Assembly: GCF_037975245.1 (NCBI RefSeq)
Contig: NC_092569.1
Location: 36,314,168 to 36,378,167 of the forward strand
Length of the DNA stretch: 64,000 nt
From: Apostichopus japonicus
Taxonomy: Eukaryota > Echinodermata > Holothuroidea > Aspidochirotida > Stichopodidae
Reading direction: 5' to 3'
The notes under the pieces were generated by a model that was not told the DNA's origin, did no database searches, and saw only the letters and a list, made by a program, of their open reading frames with translations. Both the position numbers and the translations under genes were made by a program. Shown in pieces: positions 36,341 through 49,729 of this stretch. Position 1 is the first letter of the stretch. Each line of letters begins with the position of its first letter.

Positions 36341-38272
36341 CTTGACACTAGCCTCAACTAGCTGTGTTGTCGAAACACCTTGACACTAATCTCAGTGAAA
36401 CCCTCAGAATGCAATACCAAGGTTTTTTGTCGAAACACCTTGAAACTAGCCTCAACTAGCTGTGTTGTCGAAACGCCTTGACACTAGCCTCAACTAGGTG
36501 TGTTGTCGAAACACCATGACATTAACTTCAGTGAAAACCTCAGAATGCAATACCAAGTTTTGTTGAAACACCTCGACACTAGCCTCAACTAGCTGTGTTG
36601 TCGAAACACCTTGACACTAATTTCAGTGAAACCCTCAGAATGCAATACCAAGTTTTGTTGTCGAAACACCTTGGAACTAGCCTCAACTAGCAGCGTTGTC
36701 GAAACACCTTGACACTAATCTCAGTGAAACCCTCAGAATGCAATACTAAGGTTTGTTGTCGAAACACCTTGAAACTAGCCTCAACTAGCTGTGTTGTCGA
36801 AACGCCTTGACACTAGCCTCAACTAGGTGTGTTGTCGAAACACCATGACATTAACTTCAGTGAAAACCTCAGAATGCAATACCAAGTTTTGTTGAAACAC
36901 CTCGACACTAGCCTCAACTAGCTGTGTTGTCGAAACACCTTGACACTAATTTCAGTGAAACCCTCAGAATGCAATACCAAGTTTTGTTGTCGAAACACCT
37001 TGGAACTAGCCTCAACTAGCTGCGTTGTCGAAACACCTTGACACTAATCTCAGTGAAACCCTCAGAATGCAATACTAAGGTTTGTTGTCGAAACACCTTG
37101 ACACTAGCCTCAACTAGCTGTGTTGTCGAAACACCTTGACACTAACCTCAGTGAAAACCTCAGAATGCAATACCAAGTTTTGTTGTCGAAACACCTTGAA
37201 ACTAGCCTCAACTAGCTGTGTTGTCGAAACACCATGACACTAGCCTCAACTAGCTGTGTTGTCGAAACACCTTGACACTAACTTCAGTGAAACCCTCAGA
37301 ATGCAATACCAAGTTTTGTTGTCGAAACACCTTGACACTAGCCTCAACTAGGTGTGTTGTCGAAACACCATGACATTAACTTCAGTGAAAACCTCAGAAT
37401 GCAATACCAAGTTTTGTTGAAACACCTCGACACTAGCCTCAACTAGCTGTGTTGTCGAAACACCTTGACACTAATTTCAGTGAAACCCTCAGAATGCAAT
37501 ACCAAGTTTTGTTGTCGAAACACCTTGGAACTAGCCTCAACTAGCTGCGTTGTCGAAACACCTTGACACTAATCTCAGTGAAACCCTCAGAATGCAATAC
37601 TAAGGTTTGTTGTCGAAACACCTTGACACTAGCCTCAACTAGCTGTGTTGTCGAAACACCTTGACACTAACCTCAGTGAAAACCTCAGAATGCAATACCA
37701 AGTTTTGTTGTCGAAACACCTTGAAACTAGCCTCAACTAGCTGTGTTGTCGAAACACCATGACACTAGCCTCAACTAGCTGTGTTGTCGAAACACCTTGA
37801 CACTAACTTCAGTGAAACCCTCAGAATGCAATACCAAGTTTTGTTGTCGAAACACCTTGACACTAGCCTCAACTAGCTGTGTTGTTGAAACACCTTGACA
37901 CTAACTCCAGTGAAACCCTCAGAATGCAATACCAAGTTTTGTTGTCGAAACACCTTGACACTAGCCTCAACTAGCTGTGTTGTCGAAACACCTTGACACT
38001 AACCTCAGTGAAACCCTCAGAATGCAATACCAAGGTTTGTTGTCGAAACACCTTGAAACTAGCCTCAACTAGCTGTGTTGTGGAAACACCTTGACACTAG
38101 CCTCAACTAGCTGTGTTGTCGAAACTCCTTGACACTAACTTCAGTGAAACCCTCAGAATGCAATACCAAGTTTTGTTGTCGAAACACCTTGACACTAGCC
38201 TCAACTAGCTGTGTTGTCGAAACACCTTGACACTAACTTCAGTGAAACCCTCAGAATGCAATACCAAGTCAT
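36341..38272. repeat. Compound satellite with two alternating unit types
   Basis: About 1.9 kb built from two units. One is close to CAGTGAAACCCTCAGAATGC + AATACCAAGTTTTGTTGTCGAAACACC. The other is TTGACACTAGCCTCAACTAG + CTGTGTTGTCGAAACACC. They share the GTTGTCGAAACACC end. Variants recur in the same order (CAACTAGGTG ... ACCATGACATTAAC at about 36491, 36821 and 37346), showing higher-order duplication of blocks. The array stops abruptly at about 38272 in unique sequence. Confidence 0.9.
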
Positions 38273-38759
38273 CATTCATTCACTTCCCATGCTCCATTAA
38301 TCCAATGCTTTATTCCTCACTGTGCCCCATTAATCTACCATACCCAATTCATCTAACACACCATTCACATACCTCCATTCATTCACCTACTCTCCCCACC
38401 CACCTTTTGCCATCCACTGATCTACCAAATGTACTTCTAACAATATAGTCAGTCCAAGCTTAATTACAACCTTTACTCACTCTGTTGCACTTCAACACAC
38501 CCAGCCTTCCACATTAGTCTGACATTAGTTTCTAAAAGAAACATGCTCAACTTTTGCCCCATAGACACCAACTAGGGCTTACCTATTTACCAAATCAGAA
38601 TAAATTATTATTAAAGTGTATTATATTTCTATTGACAATTGTTTTTCCTTACTACTTTTCCAGACGCTTTGTGGAGGTTGATCTGACAGATTTACATACA
38701 GAGGGAAGGCTAATGTGTGAACATACAGAGAGACAAATTGACCAACAGACAAATGCACA
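38273..38759. other. Unique spacer, nothing recognisable
   Basis: Unique sequence between the satellite and the transposase remnant. Contains a short CATTCA/CTCC-rich stretch only. Confidence 0.4.
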
Positions 38760-39460
38760 GATGAACAGTAACAATGTTATGTCCCCTCTTCACCAACTTT
38801 GTCGGCAAAGAGTTAATAAGTGCTTTGCATAAAGACATAACACAGGTGCATTGACCAGGAATCAAACTAGGAAGCTCTTGCTGTGTGGCTTTGCTAAAAA
38901 CTTTGAAAAAGAAAAGTACTAATAACTTTGTGTAGGGTTGAGTTAACTTATTTCCTTGCTCCAATGCCTGTTCCCTGTGAAAGGCACATAAAAATTTCTG
39001 TGTACCAGGAAACACTGCATGCAGTGCTTGGTGTTCTTGTTCGGAATAGTCAAGCATGAAGAACTTGGGGTTCCATTCAAGGTTCCATCTTTTGATGTCA
39101 AGGGCCTCTGTTATCGCAACAGTCGTTTCATCCTCTGTGATGAATTCAGCCACAGGAATATAACCAACATTGGTCCTCACAACTACTGTACCAAGAATGG
39201 GCAGAGCATATTTTGTGGTCTTGTAGGTGGCATCAATGAGTACATGTCTCCATAAATGCTTTAATAGCAGTTGTTACTGGCTGGTCTGATGGATGAACAG
39301 GAAAGTAGTGCTTTCTCTGGTGTCATAGCTGTCATCATCCAAGTCATCCCTATCATCTGTTTCTTGGACAATACCTTGTGTTTTGGGCTTTCTGTGGACC
39401 CGCACATCTGAGATAGCTGTTTGTTTTGGCTTGTCTGAGCACTTGCGAAGAAAAAACAAT
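38760..39460 (-). pseudogene. Decayed Mutator-like (MULE) transposase
   Basis: Read on the minus strand, HVLIDATYKTTKYALPILG (about 39245-39190) is the MULE DDE-domain signature around the first catalytic Asp. It runs on in frame through VRTNVGYIPVAEFI to FFMLDYSEQEHQALHAVFPG and FLCAFHREQA, the second Asp and the C/H...E segment. The frame then degenerates after about 38850. Upstream, a further frame (39274-39459, acidic and RKPK-containing) is out of phase with the DDE part, so at least one frameshift separates them. MULE transposases cut and paste elements with long inverted ends and 9-bp target duplications. This copy is partial and presumably inactive. Confidence 0.75.
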
Positions 39461-41339
39461 CTCGGTTGTCTTCACTTTGCCACGCCTTAACTTTTTCTTC
39501 TAGATTGAGTTGGTCAAATTGTGAAAACCTGCCTTTACATAGTGCCAGATGTATGTAGTTTCTTATTGTTCTGTTTGTGGGGAAATGGCACCTGTCATGT
39601 TTCAGAGGCTTGCTTTGATATCAGATGGCATAACTGGAAATCTTTATTTGAAGTTTAATGATTTATTGGTTGTTGATAATATTGACTAATGGTCATAAAG
39701 TATATGTTATTATGAATTTTACATTGTTTGGACTCTTGATGGAATGATAGTAAAAAATATATATGTATAAAAAAAATGCTCAAGTTTCTTCCTTATTAAG
39801 GTTACTGATATAATGTGTTGTGCCACATATTCATCAATCTTGTTCCTAACTTCAGGATGAATATAGCATAAAGTACAACTTTTTGTTACAAATGTCACAA
39901 TGTGATTTGATCCTATACAACACTTCTACCAGCCTAGATCAGTTTCTTGAATATGTGGCCTGATACATCATACTTGTTCATCTGGGCTATATATACAGAG
40001 CCTCTTCTTCCTTCACGATTAGATATTATGCAGCTCTACAAGAGAAAGCATGACATGTTTGTCCATGGATGTTGGGTCTGAAGTGGGTACCAGTGAGAAG
40101 GAAATAAGTGAGGTGCCTGTCCATTAGAGAAAATGTGGTTTATGAAGCCCCTATATGTAATATGGTGAAGCTTTAGTAAGCTTATTTCCAAGTAATGGTT
40201 TTGAGGCAAATCTGGGAGAGGGAACAAGGGGTTCCCTCCCCCACCCATCCCCTTTGGGAAATTTGTATTTCTAGTTGTGAATTTGAAAATTTGCTCAAGG
40301 TCTGGGAAACTGTGGGAGAAGACCTTATAGAGTGCACCTGCCCCACCCTCAGATTCCTGTCAGTGGGTTGTTTGTACCTCTTGTGTGCCAGATAAAAACT
40401 TCACATTGTAAAGATTGATTGTTGCGTTGATATGATTCTTGCATTGTATGTGTAACAAAGAAATATAAAATGAAGAAGTTTTATCTGTTTGTTAGAAGTT
40501 GCTACACTCTTTGTCCTTCCTGAGGTGGGCAATGTTTTTGATCCTTCCAAGTTTGCTGGACTGAGAGCTGCTGTAATTTTCTTTAGACCTACTGTACACA
40601 CTCTGCCAAGGTTTTCTTGCCAATCAAAAGCAGCTGGTAATGAGCTTTAACAAAATCAGCTCCCAGTTTTCTTGTTTAAAAAGGACACATTGAGTACAAG
40701 AAGCCTTAATGTTGTGGGCTGAGGTCAATGGGCGTTTGAGTTCACCAGGGGTCAGATTGGGGAACATGTTTTACACAATATTTCAACAAGGACTGATGTC
40801 ATATTAAGTATGTTGATGTATCTATGACATGAAGTACATGAAGCTTCTTGTTGAGGTGAATGGTCATTTCAGGACAGCCTGTGGCATTGTGAATGTATTG
40901 TTTGTCACATCACACTGATTTTCACTGTATTACTAAGATCAAGTATATATATGTTGTACACCCTTACTATACATTACATCAGGTGCATGAAGAGACTGCT
41001 CATGTTACATCATCGAAACCACTATGCATTTTTGCATTCTGTCTATAGCAATTAAGTCACATCATTTCATTCACAAATGGTCAAATTCTTCTTGGAAACT
41101 GAGTGGCTTAATGTTATCTGTTGGTGGACTTGAACCACCTGCTGAATAAATTCTACATCACCTGAACAGACTTTTATTACGGCCAAACAAATTACCAAGA
41201 AGAAATATGTTACTTAGAACGACAGTTCACTGGCACCTTGAATACTGAAATTAGCTTCTACCAGACTTCTAATCTTTTGGTCTGTAGACCTAACGTAGTA
41301 CCTACCTAAACGTATTTATTGTTATTATTAGTTTAGTTT
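39461..41339. other. Intergenic, no gene recognised
   Basis: Contains a segment related to the 27.4-kb dispersed repeat at 40720-40880. The remaining frames are short. Confidence 0.4.
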
Positions 41340-44300
41340 AGTAGAAAAAAAGGATCAAGAAGGACACTTAAGTCCCCATCAAAGACCCTATGAGAGAAGA
41401 AAAAACTGAAGACACAAACACTCAGACCCGATTACAATGCTTAAAGTGCTTGTCCAAAGCATTCTTAACCCATTCACACTACTTGCAAGTACAACTTTCT
41501 CAGGCAAACCGTTCCACTCATTCACAAGCCTATTAGAAAAAAAGTTATGCTGAATATTAATCCTACCTTGTGACTTTTGGAGTTTAAGACAATGACCTCT
41601 GGTACAACTACTGATAGCAAACATGAAAAAGTCAGTGAAAGATAAATTGTCACAACCATACACAATCTTGAAAACCTGAATCAAGTCACCAAATAACCTC
41701 CTAAGCTCCAGTGTGGTGATATTTAACAGTTGTAACCGCCTATAATAAGGAACACTCTTTAGGAACTAATCATAGTAGCCCTCCTCTGGACCTTTTCGAG
41801 TACTTCCTTATCCTTAGCAAATTATGGGCTCCAAATCTGCACAGCATACTCTAGATACTGCTTATAAAGCCTAACAACTACAGTATATCCTCTTTCACTT
41901 CTGAAAACTGAAGTTCCTCTTGATCATACCTAACACCTTATTACCTCTTTTAGCAGCTTTGAGACAATGTTTAGAAGGTTGCAGAGATGAGTCATTGTAG
42001 ATACCTTGGTCTCTTTCAACAAAGACCTCCTGTAACTCCACACTGTTAAGGTTTTAGGTATACTTTTGGTTACTACTACCAATGTGCATCACCTTGCATT
42101 TATCAATATTAAAAAGCATAATTTGCCATCCCTGAGACCAGGAAAAACCTAATCCAAATCTGTTTGAAACTTCTCAGAATCGCTTTTGGAAGAGACCTCA
42201 GAATACAATTTGGTGTCATCAGCAAACTTCTTACTGTAGCTGTACACAAAAGAGCTGTCAATGTCATTTGGCGACAAACAAGTGACCCAAAACAGACCCT
42301 TCTGGAACCCCACTAGTAACGTCCTGCCAAGAAGAAGCACAGCCTTTAATTACCACCCTCTGTTTCCTATTACCAAGCCAATTCTCGATCCAAGACAGTC
42401 AATTCCCATTGACCACCCATACTCTTTAGCCTTACTAAAGGACGCTGGTGGGGACCTTAATCAAAGGCCTTCTGGATATCCAGGAACACAAGATCTACAT
42501 ATGATACTTCTGCCTATTTAGTGAGCTTGTTACATCTTCCATAAACTCAAGAATATTAATGAGACAAGACTTTTTGACAAAAGCCTTTTTGAGACTCTCT
42601 GATCAAAGACTGACTGCTGAAGTGACTGACCATAGACTTTAACAATAGACTCAATGACCTTAAGAACAACACTAGTGAGACTATAATTACAGGGCTTAGA
42701 CTTATCACCCTTTTTGAAAATTGGGTTAATATTAGCACATTTTCAGTCCTTAGGAACAAAACCTTCATTCATAAATTTACTAAAAACCAATGAGAGTGGA
42801 ACGCAGAAATTGTGTGCAAAAGTCTTCAACAAATACGGATGGATTGCATCAGTTCCAGAAGCTTTAGAAACATTTAGACAAAGCAGCTCCTTTAATAAGA
42901 TCGTATCCAGTTTAGGACTATCACTTCCCCCCTGAAAATCTGGAATACCACTAATATCTTCCCTTGTAAAAACCGACACAAAATAGTTGTTCAAAAGAAC
43001 TGCAAGATCCTGACAATCAGTAACTATATTATCTGCCTGTGGTGCCCTAAAAGAAAAAATAGTATTTTAATTTTTCTGCTTTGACCTGACATAAGACAAG
43101 AAGGCTTTTGGGTTATCCTTAATATTTAGGGCAATGTTACTTTCAAAATTCAATTTTGCAGAGACTAAGCATTCTACCTTTAGCTGATGAATTTTAAACT
43201 TGGCCAAAAGAGATTCAGAATTAGCCCTTCTAAACAACTTCCACATTCTACATTTTTGCCTAGTTGCACATCTTTCTTTCTTATTCATCCAGGAAGGCAT
43301 ACTGCTTTTACGACGACGATTCTTCCATGGAACATGATTTTCCATAATAACCTTTAACTTATCAGCTAAACGGATCCAAGATTGAGAAGCACTCATAACT
43401 CTAAAAAAATTACTCCAATCTGTACCCTTTAGTAAAGTTTCAATTGCCTCTGTATCTGATCTCGAAAAATCAGGGACTTTTTCCTTGCTAACAGCATTTA
43501 CGACCTTGCAAACAACATCAAAAGCTAGTATATCATGATTTCTAGTTCCTAATCCTAGTTTTCCTAAATCCGTCAAATGAACAACTTTGCTTGGATCAAA
43601 ACTCCAAACAAGATCCAGGATGTTACCCCCCCCCCCCAGTAGGGAAAGTAACATGCTGATGTAAAATGCAATCTTGCAAAACATCTAGAAAGTTACTACC
43701 CTTCCTACTACTGGAACCATCTATCCAATTAAAGTCAGGAAAATAAAGTCGCCCATTATAACAACATCACCTTTAGCAGCCTTTCTAATTGAATCAAACA
43801 GCAAGACATCGTTATCTTCACTGCTACTAGGAGAACAGTAAACAACAACAATAGTAATAACATCACTGGACCTCTTGGAGTTGTGTGTGGACAACTCGCA
43901 CCAGACAGAATTTACAAAAGAACCTTGCAACTGAGTCTGATTTCTCAACACTTACAATATCATTCCTGACATACATTAAACTCCCCCACAAATTCTATTT
44001 CGAGTATCCCTCCTGTCCTGACGATACACAACATACCCGGGTAAGAAACCTCAGCACTATCAATGTCCTCCCTTAACCAAGATTCTGTGATACCAAACAC
44101 ATCAGGTTTCAAATCCTCAAGAACAGTAAATTCAGCAAAAGTTTTACGAATACTTCTAGCATTGGTAAAGACAATCTTCAGCTTATCCCTGAAACTGTAC
44201 CTAGCCTAAGCATGCCTCCTGATAATGTTACTTAGAACTATGACTATCACTTTCCTTGCTTTCAAAATGCCTATTAGCACCTCCACTAGAATTATAGTCC

Positions 44301-44340
44301 TTATCAAAATTTATGCCTGCCCCCATCGACCCCCAATTTA
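41340..44340 (-). mobile_element. CR1-like LINE, nearly full-length second ORF but broken
   Basis: The minus strand reads in order. About 44190-43720: an AP-endonuclease start (IVFTNARSIRKTFAEF, then DVFGITESWL) and VVYCSPSSSEDND ... VIMGDF. 43684-43067: the linker region. 42994-42743: the reverse transcriptase fingers (KASGTDAIHPYLLKTFA). 42340-42149: the palm with FADDTKLY. About 42100: the LFNIDKCKVMHIG segment. 41684-41388: a C-terminal region with FFSNRLVNEWNGLPEKV. This order defines the ORF2 of CR1-type non-LTR elements. Several frameshifts and stops separate the blocks, so it is inactive. The element end sits near 41340; the 5' boundary is approximate. Confidence 0.85.
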
Positions 44341-45399
44341 GTTTAAACATAGCTGTTCAACAGAGTAATTCACCAACCGTTAGTCTAACAAGGTTATGCC
44401 GTTAACGAATGTACGGCTGAATGTGCGGCTCACTTGACTCTAGTACTGTAGGTCTACCTTGGTAAGTAAGGGCTTAGGCTACGTCCTGGGGCCTAAGCTG
44501 CGTCAGCCACAAAGCCTGGCTCATATAATTTTCTCAAACATAAAAAGTTCAAGTCAAGTGAATACATTTGAGTCTAAACTTTACGTCCAGGCTTCAAGCC
44601 CATGTTGCCCAGTTGCCGTCATCTTCATGTTAATCTTCACATCTGAGTACAGTAGCCGTCATCAGCAACCTGTACCAGTAATTTACACTTTCCATTCGCG
44701 CCAATGCCATAGGAATAATAGACCGGGCTGAAGCTGGCCAACAGACTTCTGACAGATCGCTGAAAAATTAACACCGTCTACCTCGAATAGGGTATTGAAT
44801 TCATGCAGGTTGCACAGATAATCGAGCATTCCAAGGAAGCAAAGGAAGGTATCTCCAAAAAAAACGTCGTCGCTAAAGTTCAACACTGTAGTCGCGGAGC
44901 TTGGCTGTTTGGGTCCAAGGCTGACCGCAAATTATGTGAAATATGCGGAAAATGTTGTTAACAGCACAAACGTTACCATGCGAAGTGAGATGCTTTTGTG
45001 AACGAAGGGACAGGGGAAATAGACAGAATTGGCGAAGTTTTTTAGTCTGTTAATTTTAAGGAATTAAATGAAGGCACAAACTGTACCTCATTCTTAAGGC
45101 TCAATTACTCAATTGACAAGTGAAGTTTTTATCGATGTTGTATATTCTTTGTCTGTTTGCTCGTAGGAGATTGGAAAATAAACTCCTAGGTTATACGTAT
45201 CACAAATTAATTAGATTAGTGTACCTGAGAGGTTAAACTTCGGAAAATAACCCTAAACTAACCTGCTTTATTGATTTTTGGGAGATTTTGTGAGTCATCA
45301 CCATTCTTTTTTATGCTTGGATATTAAAGAGGATGAAATAAACTACTGATGGTCTTAAAAATCATGAGGATTGAATGTGATTTAAGGTATTTTATAAAA
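44341..45399. other. Intergenic, no gene recognised
   Basis: Short frames only. The sequence near 44660-44990 is slightly CpG-richer than its surroundings. Confidence 0.4.
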
Positions 45400-46732
45400 T
45401 CGCAATGCAAAAATATTACACTACAGAGCGAAAACAGGTAATTTGACAACCCCAATGTTTTGCTAAATATAACCCCGTGATATTTTTTGTGCCATCAAAA
45501 TGACCACCATCAATATATGCAGAGGACATTATTCTTTCATTTTCATAACGTTTCATGACAATCGAAGTGGGTCTACTATCAGCAGCAGGCGTATTCCAGC
45601 AGCGCCCTCATCGGTACAATGCAAAATACTACACTAAAGAGCGAAAAAGCAAAAATGACAACCCCATTAATTGCTCAATTTCACCCCGTGATAATTTTTG
45701 TGCCATCAAATGACTATCATAAATGAATGGAGGGGACACTATTTCTTCATTTTCATGACTTTTCATGACAATCGAAGTGGATCTACTATCAGCAGCAGGC
45801 GGATTCCGGCAGCGCTCTCATCGGCTCAATGCAAAAATGCTACACTAATGAGCGAAAACTGTAAAACTGACAACCCCAATTATTTGCTCAAATTACTACC
45901 GTGATCATTTTTGTGCCATCAAAAAACCACCTTAAATGAATGTAAGGGACATTATTCATTCATGTTCATGACATTTTATGACAATCGAATTCGGTCTACT
46001 ATCAGCAGCAGGCGTATTCCAGCAGCACCCTCATCGGTACAATGCAAAATACTACACTAAAGAGCGAAAAAAGCAAAAATGACAACCCCATTTATTGCTC
46101 AATTTCACCCCGTGATAATTTTTGTGCCATCTAATGACTATCATAAATGAATGTGGGGGACACTATTCTTTCATTTTCATGACTTTTCATGACAATCGAA
46201 GTGGGTCTTCTATCAGCAGCAGGCGGATTCCGGCAGCGCCCTCATCGACTCAATGCAAAAATACTACACTAAAGAGCGAAAAGCAAAAATGACAACCCCA
46301 TTAATTGCTCAATTTAACCCCGTGATAATTGTTGTGCCATCAAATGACTATCATAAATGAATGGAGGGGACACTATTCTTTCATTTTCATGACTTTTCAT
46401 GACAATCGAAGTGGGTCTACTGTCAGCAGCAGATGGATTCCGGCAGCGCCCTCATCGGCTAGTTGCAAAAATGATACACTAAACAGCGAAAACAGCAAAA
46501 ATGGCAACCCCAATTAATTGCTCAATTTAACCCCGTGATAATTTTTGTGCCATCAAATCACCACCTTAAATGAATGTAAGAGACACTATTCTTTCATTTT
46601 CATGACTTTTCATGACAATCGAAGTGGGTCTACTATCAGCAGCAGGCGGATTCCGGCAGCGCCCTCATCGGCTCAATGCAAAAATACTACACTAAACAAC
46701 TAAAACAGCAAAAATGACAACCCCAATTAAAA
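45400..46732. repeat. 212-bp tandem satellite, about six copies
   Basis: Units start near CAATGCAAAAATACTACACT at about 45402, 45616, 45828, 46038, 46251, 46463 and 46675, about 212 bases apart. Each contains CCCCGTGATAATTTTTGTGC, CATGACTTTTCATGACAATC and CTATCAGCAGCAGGCGGATT. Similar 62-68-codon plus frames in two units are by-products of the repeat. Confidence 0.92.
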
Positions 46733-47035
46733 AGAGAGTAAACGAAAGAAATGAAACGTCTACAAGCTTTTAATGCACAAAAGAATATATATTTTTTAGC
46801 TTCACTCACATCAAAGCAGGTTTGGTTATTATTTAAGGATGAATTTAGTCTTAATACGTCATATTGACTGTCCAAGAAATAGGAATGAGTTGAGTGTCGG
46901 TAATGTTTCTGTATATAGTCTGGTTTGCGAGATATTAATCATTAAAGTATGCTCAAGTCCTGGAATGCTCCTTTAAGGATAATTCGATGATGACGTCAGT
47001 TCCTTAGTGTAGGCCTAAATGTTAATCCATTGTTT

Positions 47036-47835
47036 AACAAGAGCACAACGGGCACTATGGTTCCTAGCTTAAGTGGAATATTAAAGTGTTGTAATACATG
47101 CACCAGCTATTAACCAAAAACTGTATTCCATGTTTGGTTACAATCCGATTTAAGGTTGTGGAGTTATTGGAATTTTAATATTTTGGCCTCTCTCCAAACA
47201 AGAGCTCAAAGGGCACAATGGTTCCTTGCTTAGTGGAATATTAAAGCGGTGTATGTCCTCACCCAATATCATAATATTTATGCCCACGTGTACCATATGT
47301 TAACCAAACAATGTATTCCATATTTGGATACAATCTGATTTAAGTTTTTGGCGTTATTGAAATTTGAAAAGTTGGTCCCCTCCCAAATACTTTGGCCCAA
47401 TAAAATTTGCGTATAAATGGCCCCAAAAATATTTGGCCCAAATAATGTGGCTAAAAGACATAATTGCCCCCTCCCGCAATATTGAATCCCAAAAACTGTG
47501 GACCCCAAAATATTGGGCACCACAAATTCGTGCCGGAATGCATTTGAGGTGTAAATAAAACATTATGGCCTGCATGTACCAGCTATTAACCAACAAAGGT
47601 CTCAAGTTATTGCAATGTAACTTTTTTACGTTTGACCCCATAACCTCATTAATTTTCATAAGTTCAATGCTAAAAACGATAGGGCACACCTCACTATAAT
47701 ACATCCACAGATATCCAACACTACGTACGTTGTTGAGTTATCGTGAATCAAAGCAAGTGTCACAGACGCACACACACACACACACGCTAACCCGACTGCA
47801 TAGGTCCTTTGCTTCCAGCAAGAAACCAAAAATGG
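47036..47835. repeat. Interspersed repeat with internal duplication
   Basis: Two imperfect units (47036-47203 and 47204-47385) share AACAAGAGC...GGGCAC...ATGGTTCCT(T/A)GCTTA, AGTGGAATATTAAAG and CTGTATTCCATGTTTGG-type segments. They are followed by a CCCCAAAATATT(T/G)GGC-rich stretch, a third partial unit and the (CA)n-containing tail that also occurs at 31585-31830. Confidence 0.65.
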
Positions 47836-49194
47836 CAATAACTCAACCAAAATATTGTTCCTGTAACTTCATATGAACAGCAGAGCACCATTGGTCGACA
47901 TTCAACACTATTTGTAACTGATAAACTGTTAATGTTAATTTAAACAAATATTTCAGGCTTATAGGTCTTGTTTTCCTATTGAGTTTTGTGTTGCATCTGA
48001 GAAATTGAACTAAGGGATAGTGTGTTAAACTATGTAGTCCAGCCGCTTTACTTGATAGGCGCCTCGGATGTACTGAAGGTTGTTTCTCAAATATTAAAAG
48101 TTGTAACGAAGTACATCCTGCGGTGATAGCAGAACTGTTTAGCGGTCTATATACCAAAATTAATCTGGTGCTCTCAGTCAACCTTCAAGTTCTTTTCTGA
48201 TGTTCGTGCACGCCATTGAATATTATGTCTCTTCATGATGATCTCGTTAATGACTGTAAAAATGATAGTTGGTAATTTAGAACCAGTGGGCCTTATTCAT
48301 TTTTACAATAAAGTTGCATTCAGAACTTGGGATTAATCTAGTCACTTTGTCCTGGGAGAGGATGCGAGGAGGGGATGGGGGCTATGGGCAGTGTCGTAAC
48401 TAGGCCAGTGCAGCTGGTGTGGACTCATTTTTGCCAGGGCCCTTTGGTATGACCGATAACCGCCTGAAGATAAGTGTTTAAAATCAGAATATTTATTAGT
48501 TTTCTTAAGCAATGCTCAGTTCGTTAAGTTCTCTCACGAATCACATTAGGAATTCAAACCAAAACCTGTCCTCAACAGAGAAAGCCTAAAAGTGTCATAT
48601 CCAGATGTCAAGAGGTGACAAGTTTAGAAAGTTCTCAGCCAAAACCCAAACCATGAGTGGGCTTACTAGGTGAATGCAGACTCTCCTCTGTTGACCCATT
48701 TCTATTGCTGCATCAAGGGTAGACTGCTCCCTGCAGCTCAACTGGTAGGACTGGGCCAGGGAGTAGGGGGATGAGAAGCGGGGGTGGGGGTATGATTGCA
48801 TGTCACCTGTTTATATCTGGTTATGCTTCTGGTCGAGTTGGCATAGTACAGAGTTGTAATGAGACACCTCATCCTAAGTACAAGTAATTATCAGTGATTT
48901 TCCTGGCACCAGTTTAATCATAGACTCAAGTCACTGTGTTAGTTCTATGGGAAATTGTTTTACAATCTTCTTGGATTCGCTAACTACCTGACTGTTTTGT
49001 GACTTGAGTGTGGCTGTTTACAACACTGGCGTAATGACCGCGCTTTACTCATGGGTGTAGGTCATGGGTCAGTCTGCCCCTGATGATGACTCCCGGAAAT
49101 GGATGGAACGAGTGACCAAAGAACATAGAGAGAATTAGTGTTGATAATTATCACGCTATGTTTATTTGATGAATCTTGCACTACGTAACAAATA
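47836..49194. other. Intergenic, no gene recognised
   Basis: 48390-48420 (CAGTGTCGTAACTAGGCCAG) and 49027-49070 look like worn hAT-type ends, but no clear partner or target duplication was found. Confidence 0.4.
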
Positions 49195-49514
<320 letters not shown>

Positions 49515-49729
49515 CAGTAAGGATTATAATATCTTAAATGAAAAATATGCTGCACAGTGAAACATTAACCAACTGCTTTAAAGCCTGGACTGTAAGATAC
49601 AGCAAACTGATGGACAATATAGTGAAGATATATATGCTGCAGATGTGACTATTAAACCAACAATGAAACAATACGGTAAATTCTCATTCTAAACAAACAA
49701 ATATATTATCACTAGTCTTATATCCTTTA

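Noticed and set aside
43885-44076. Plus-strand 63-codon frame
   Set aside because: Antisense to the LINE endonuclease region.
45698-46517. Two similar 62-68 codon plus frames
   Set aside because: They are the same phase of the 212-bp satellite unit.
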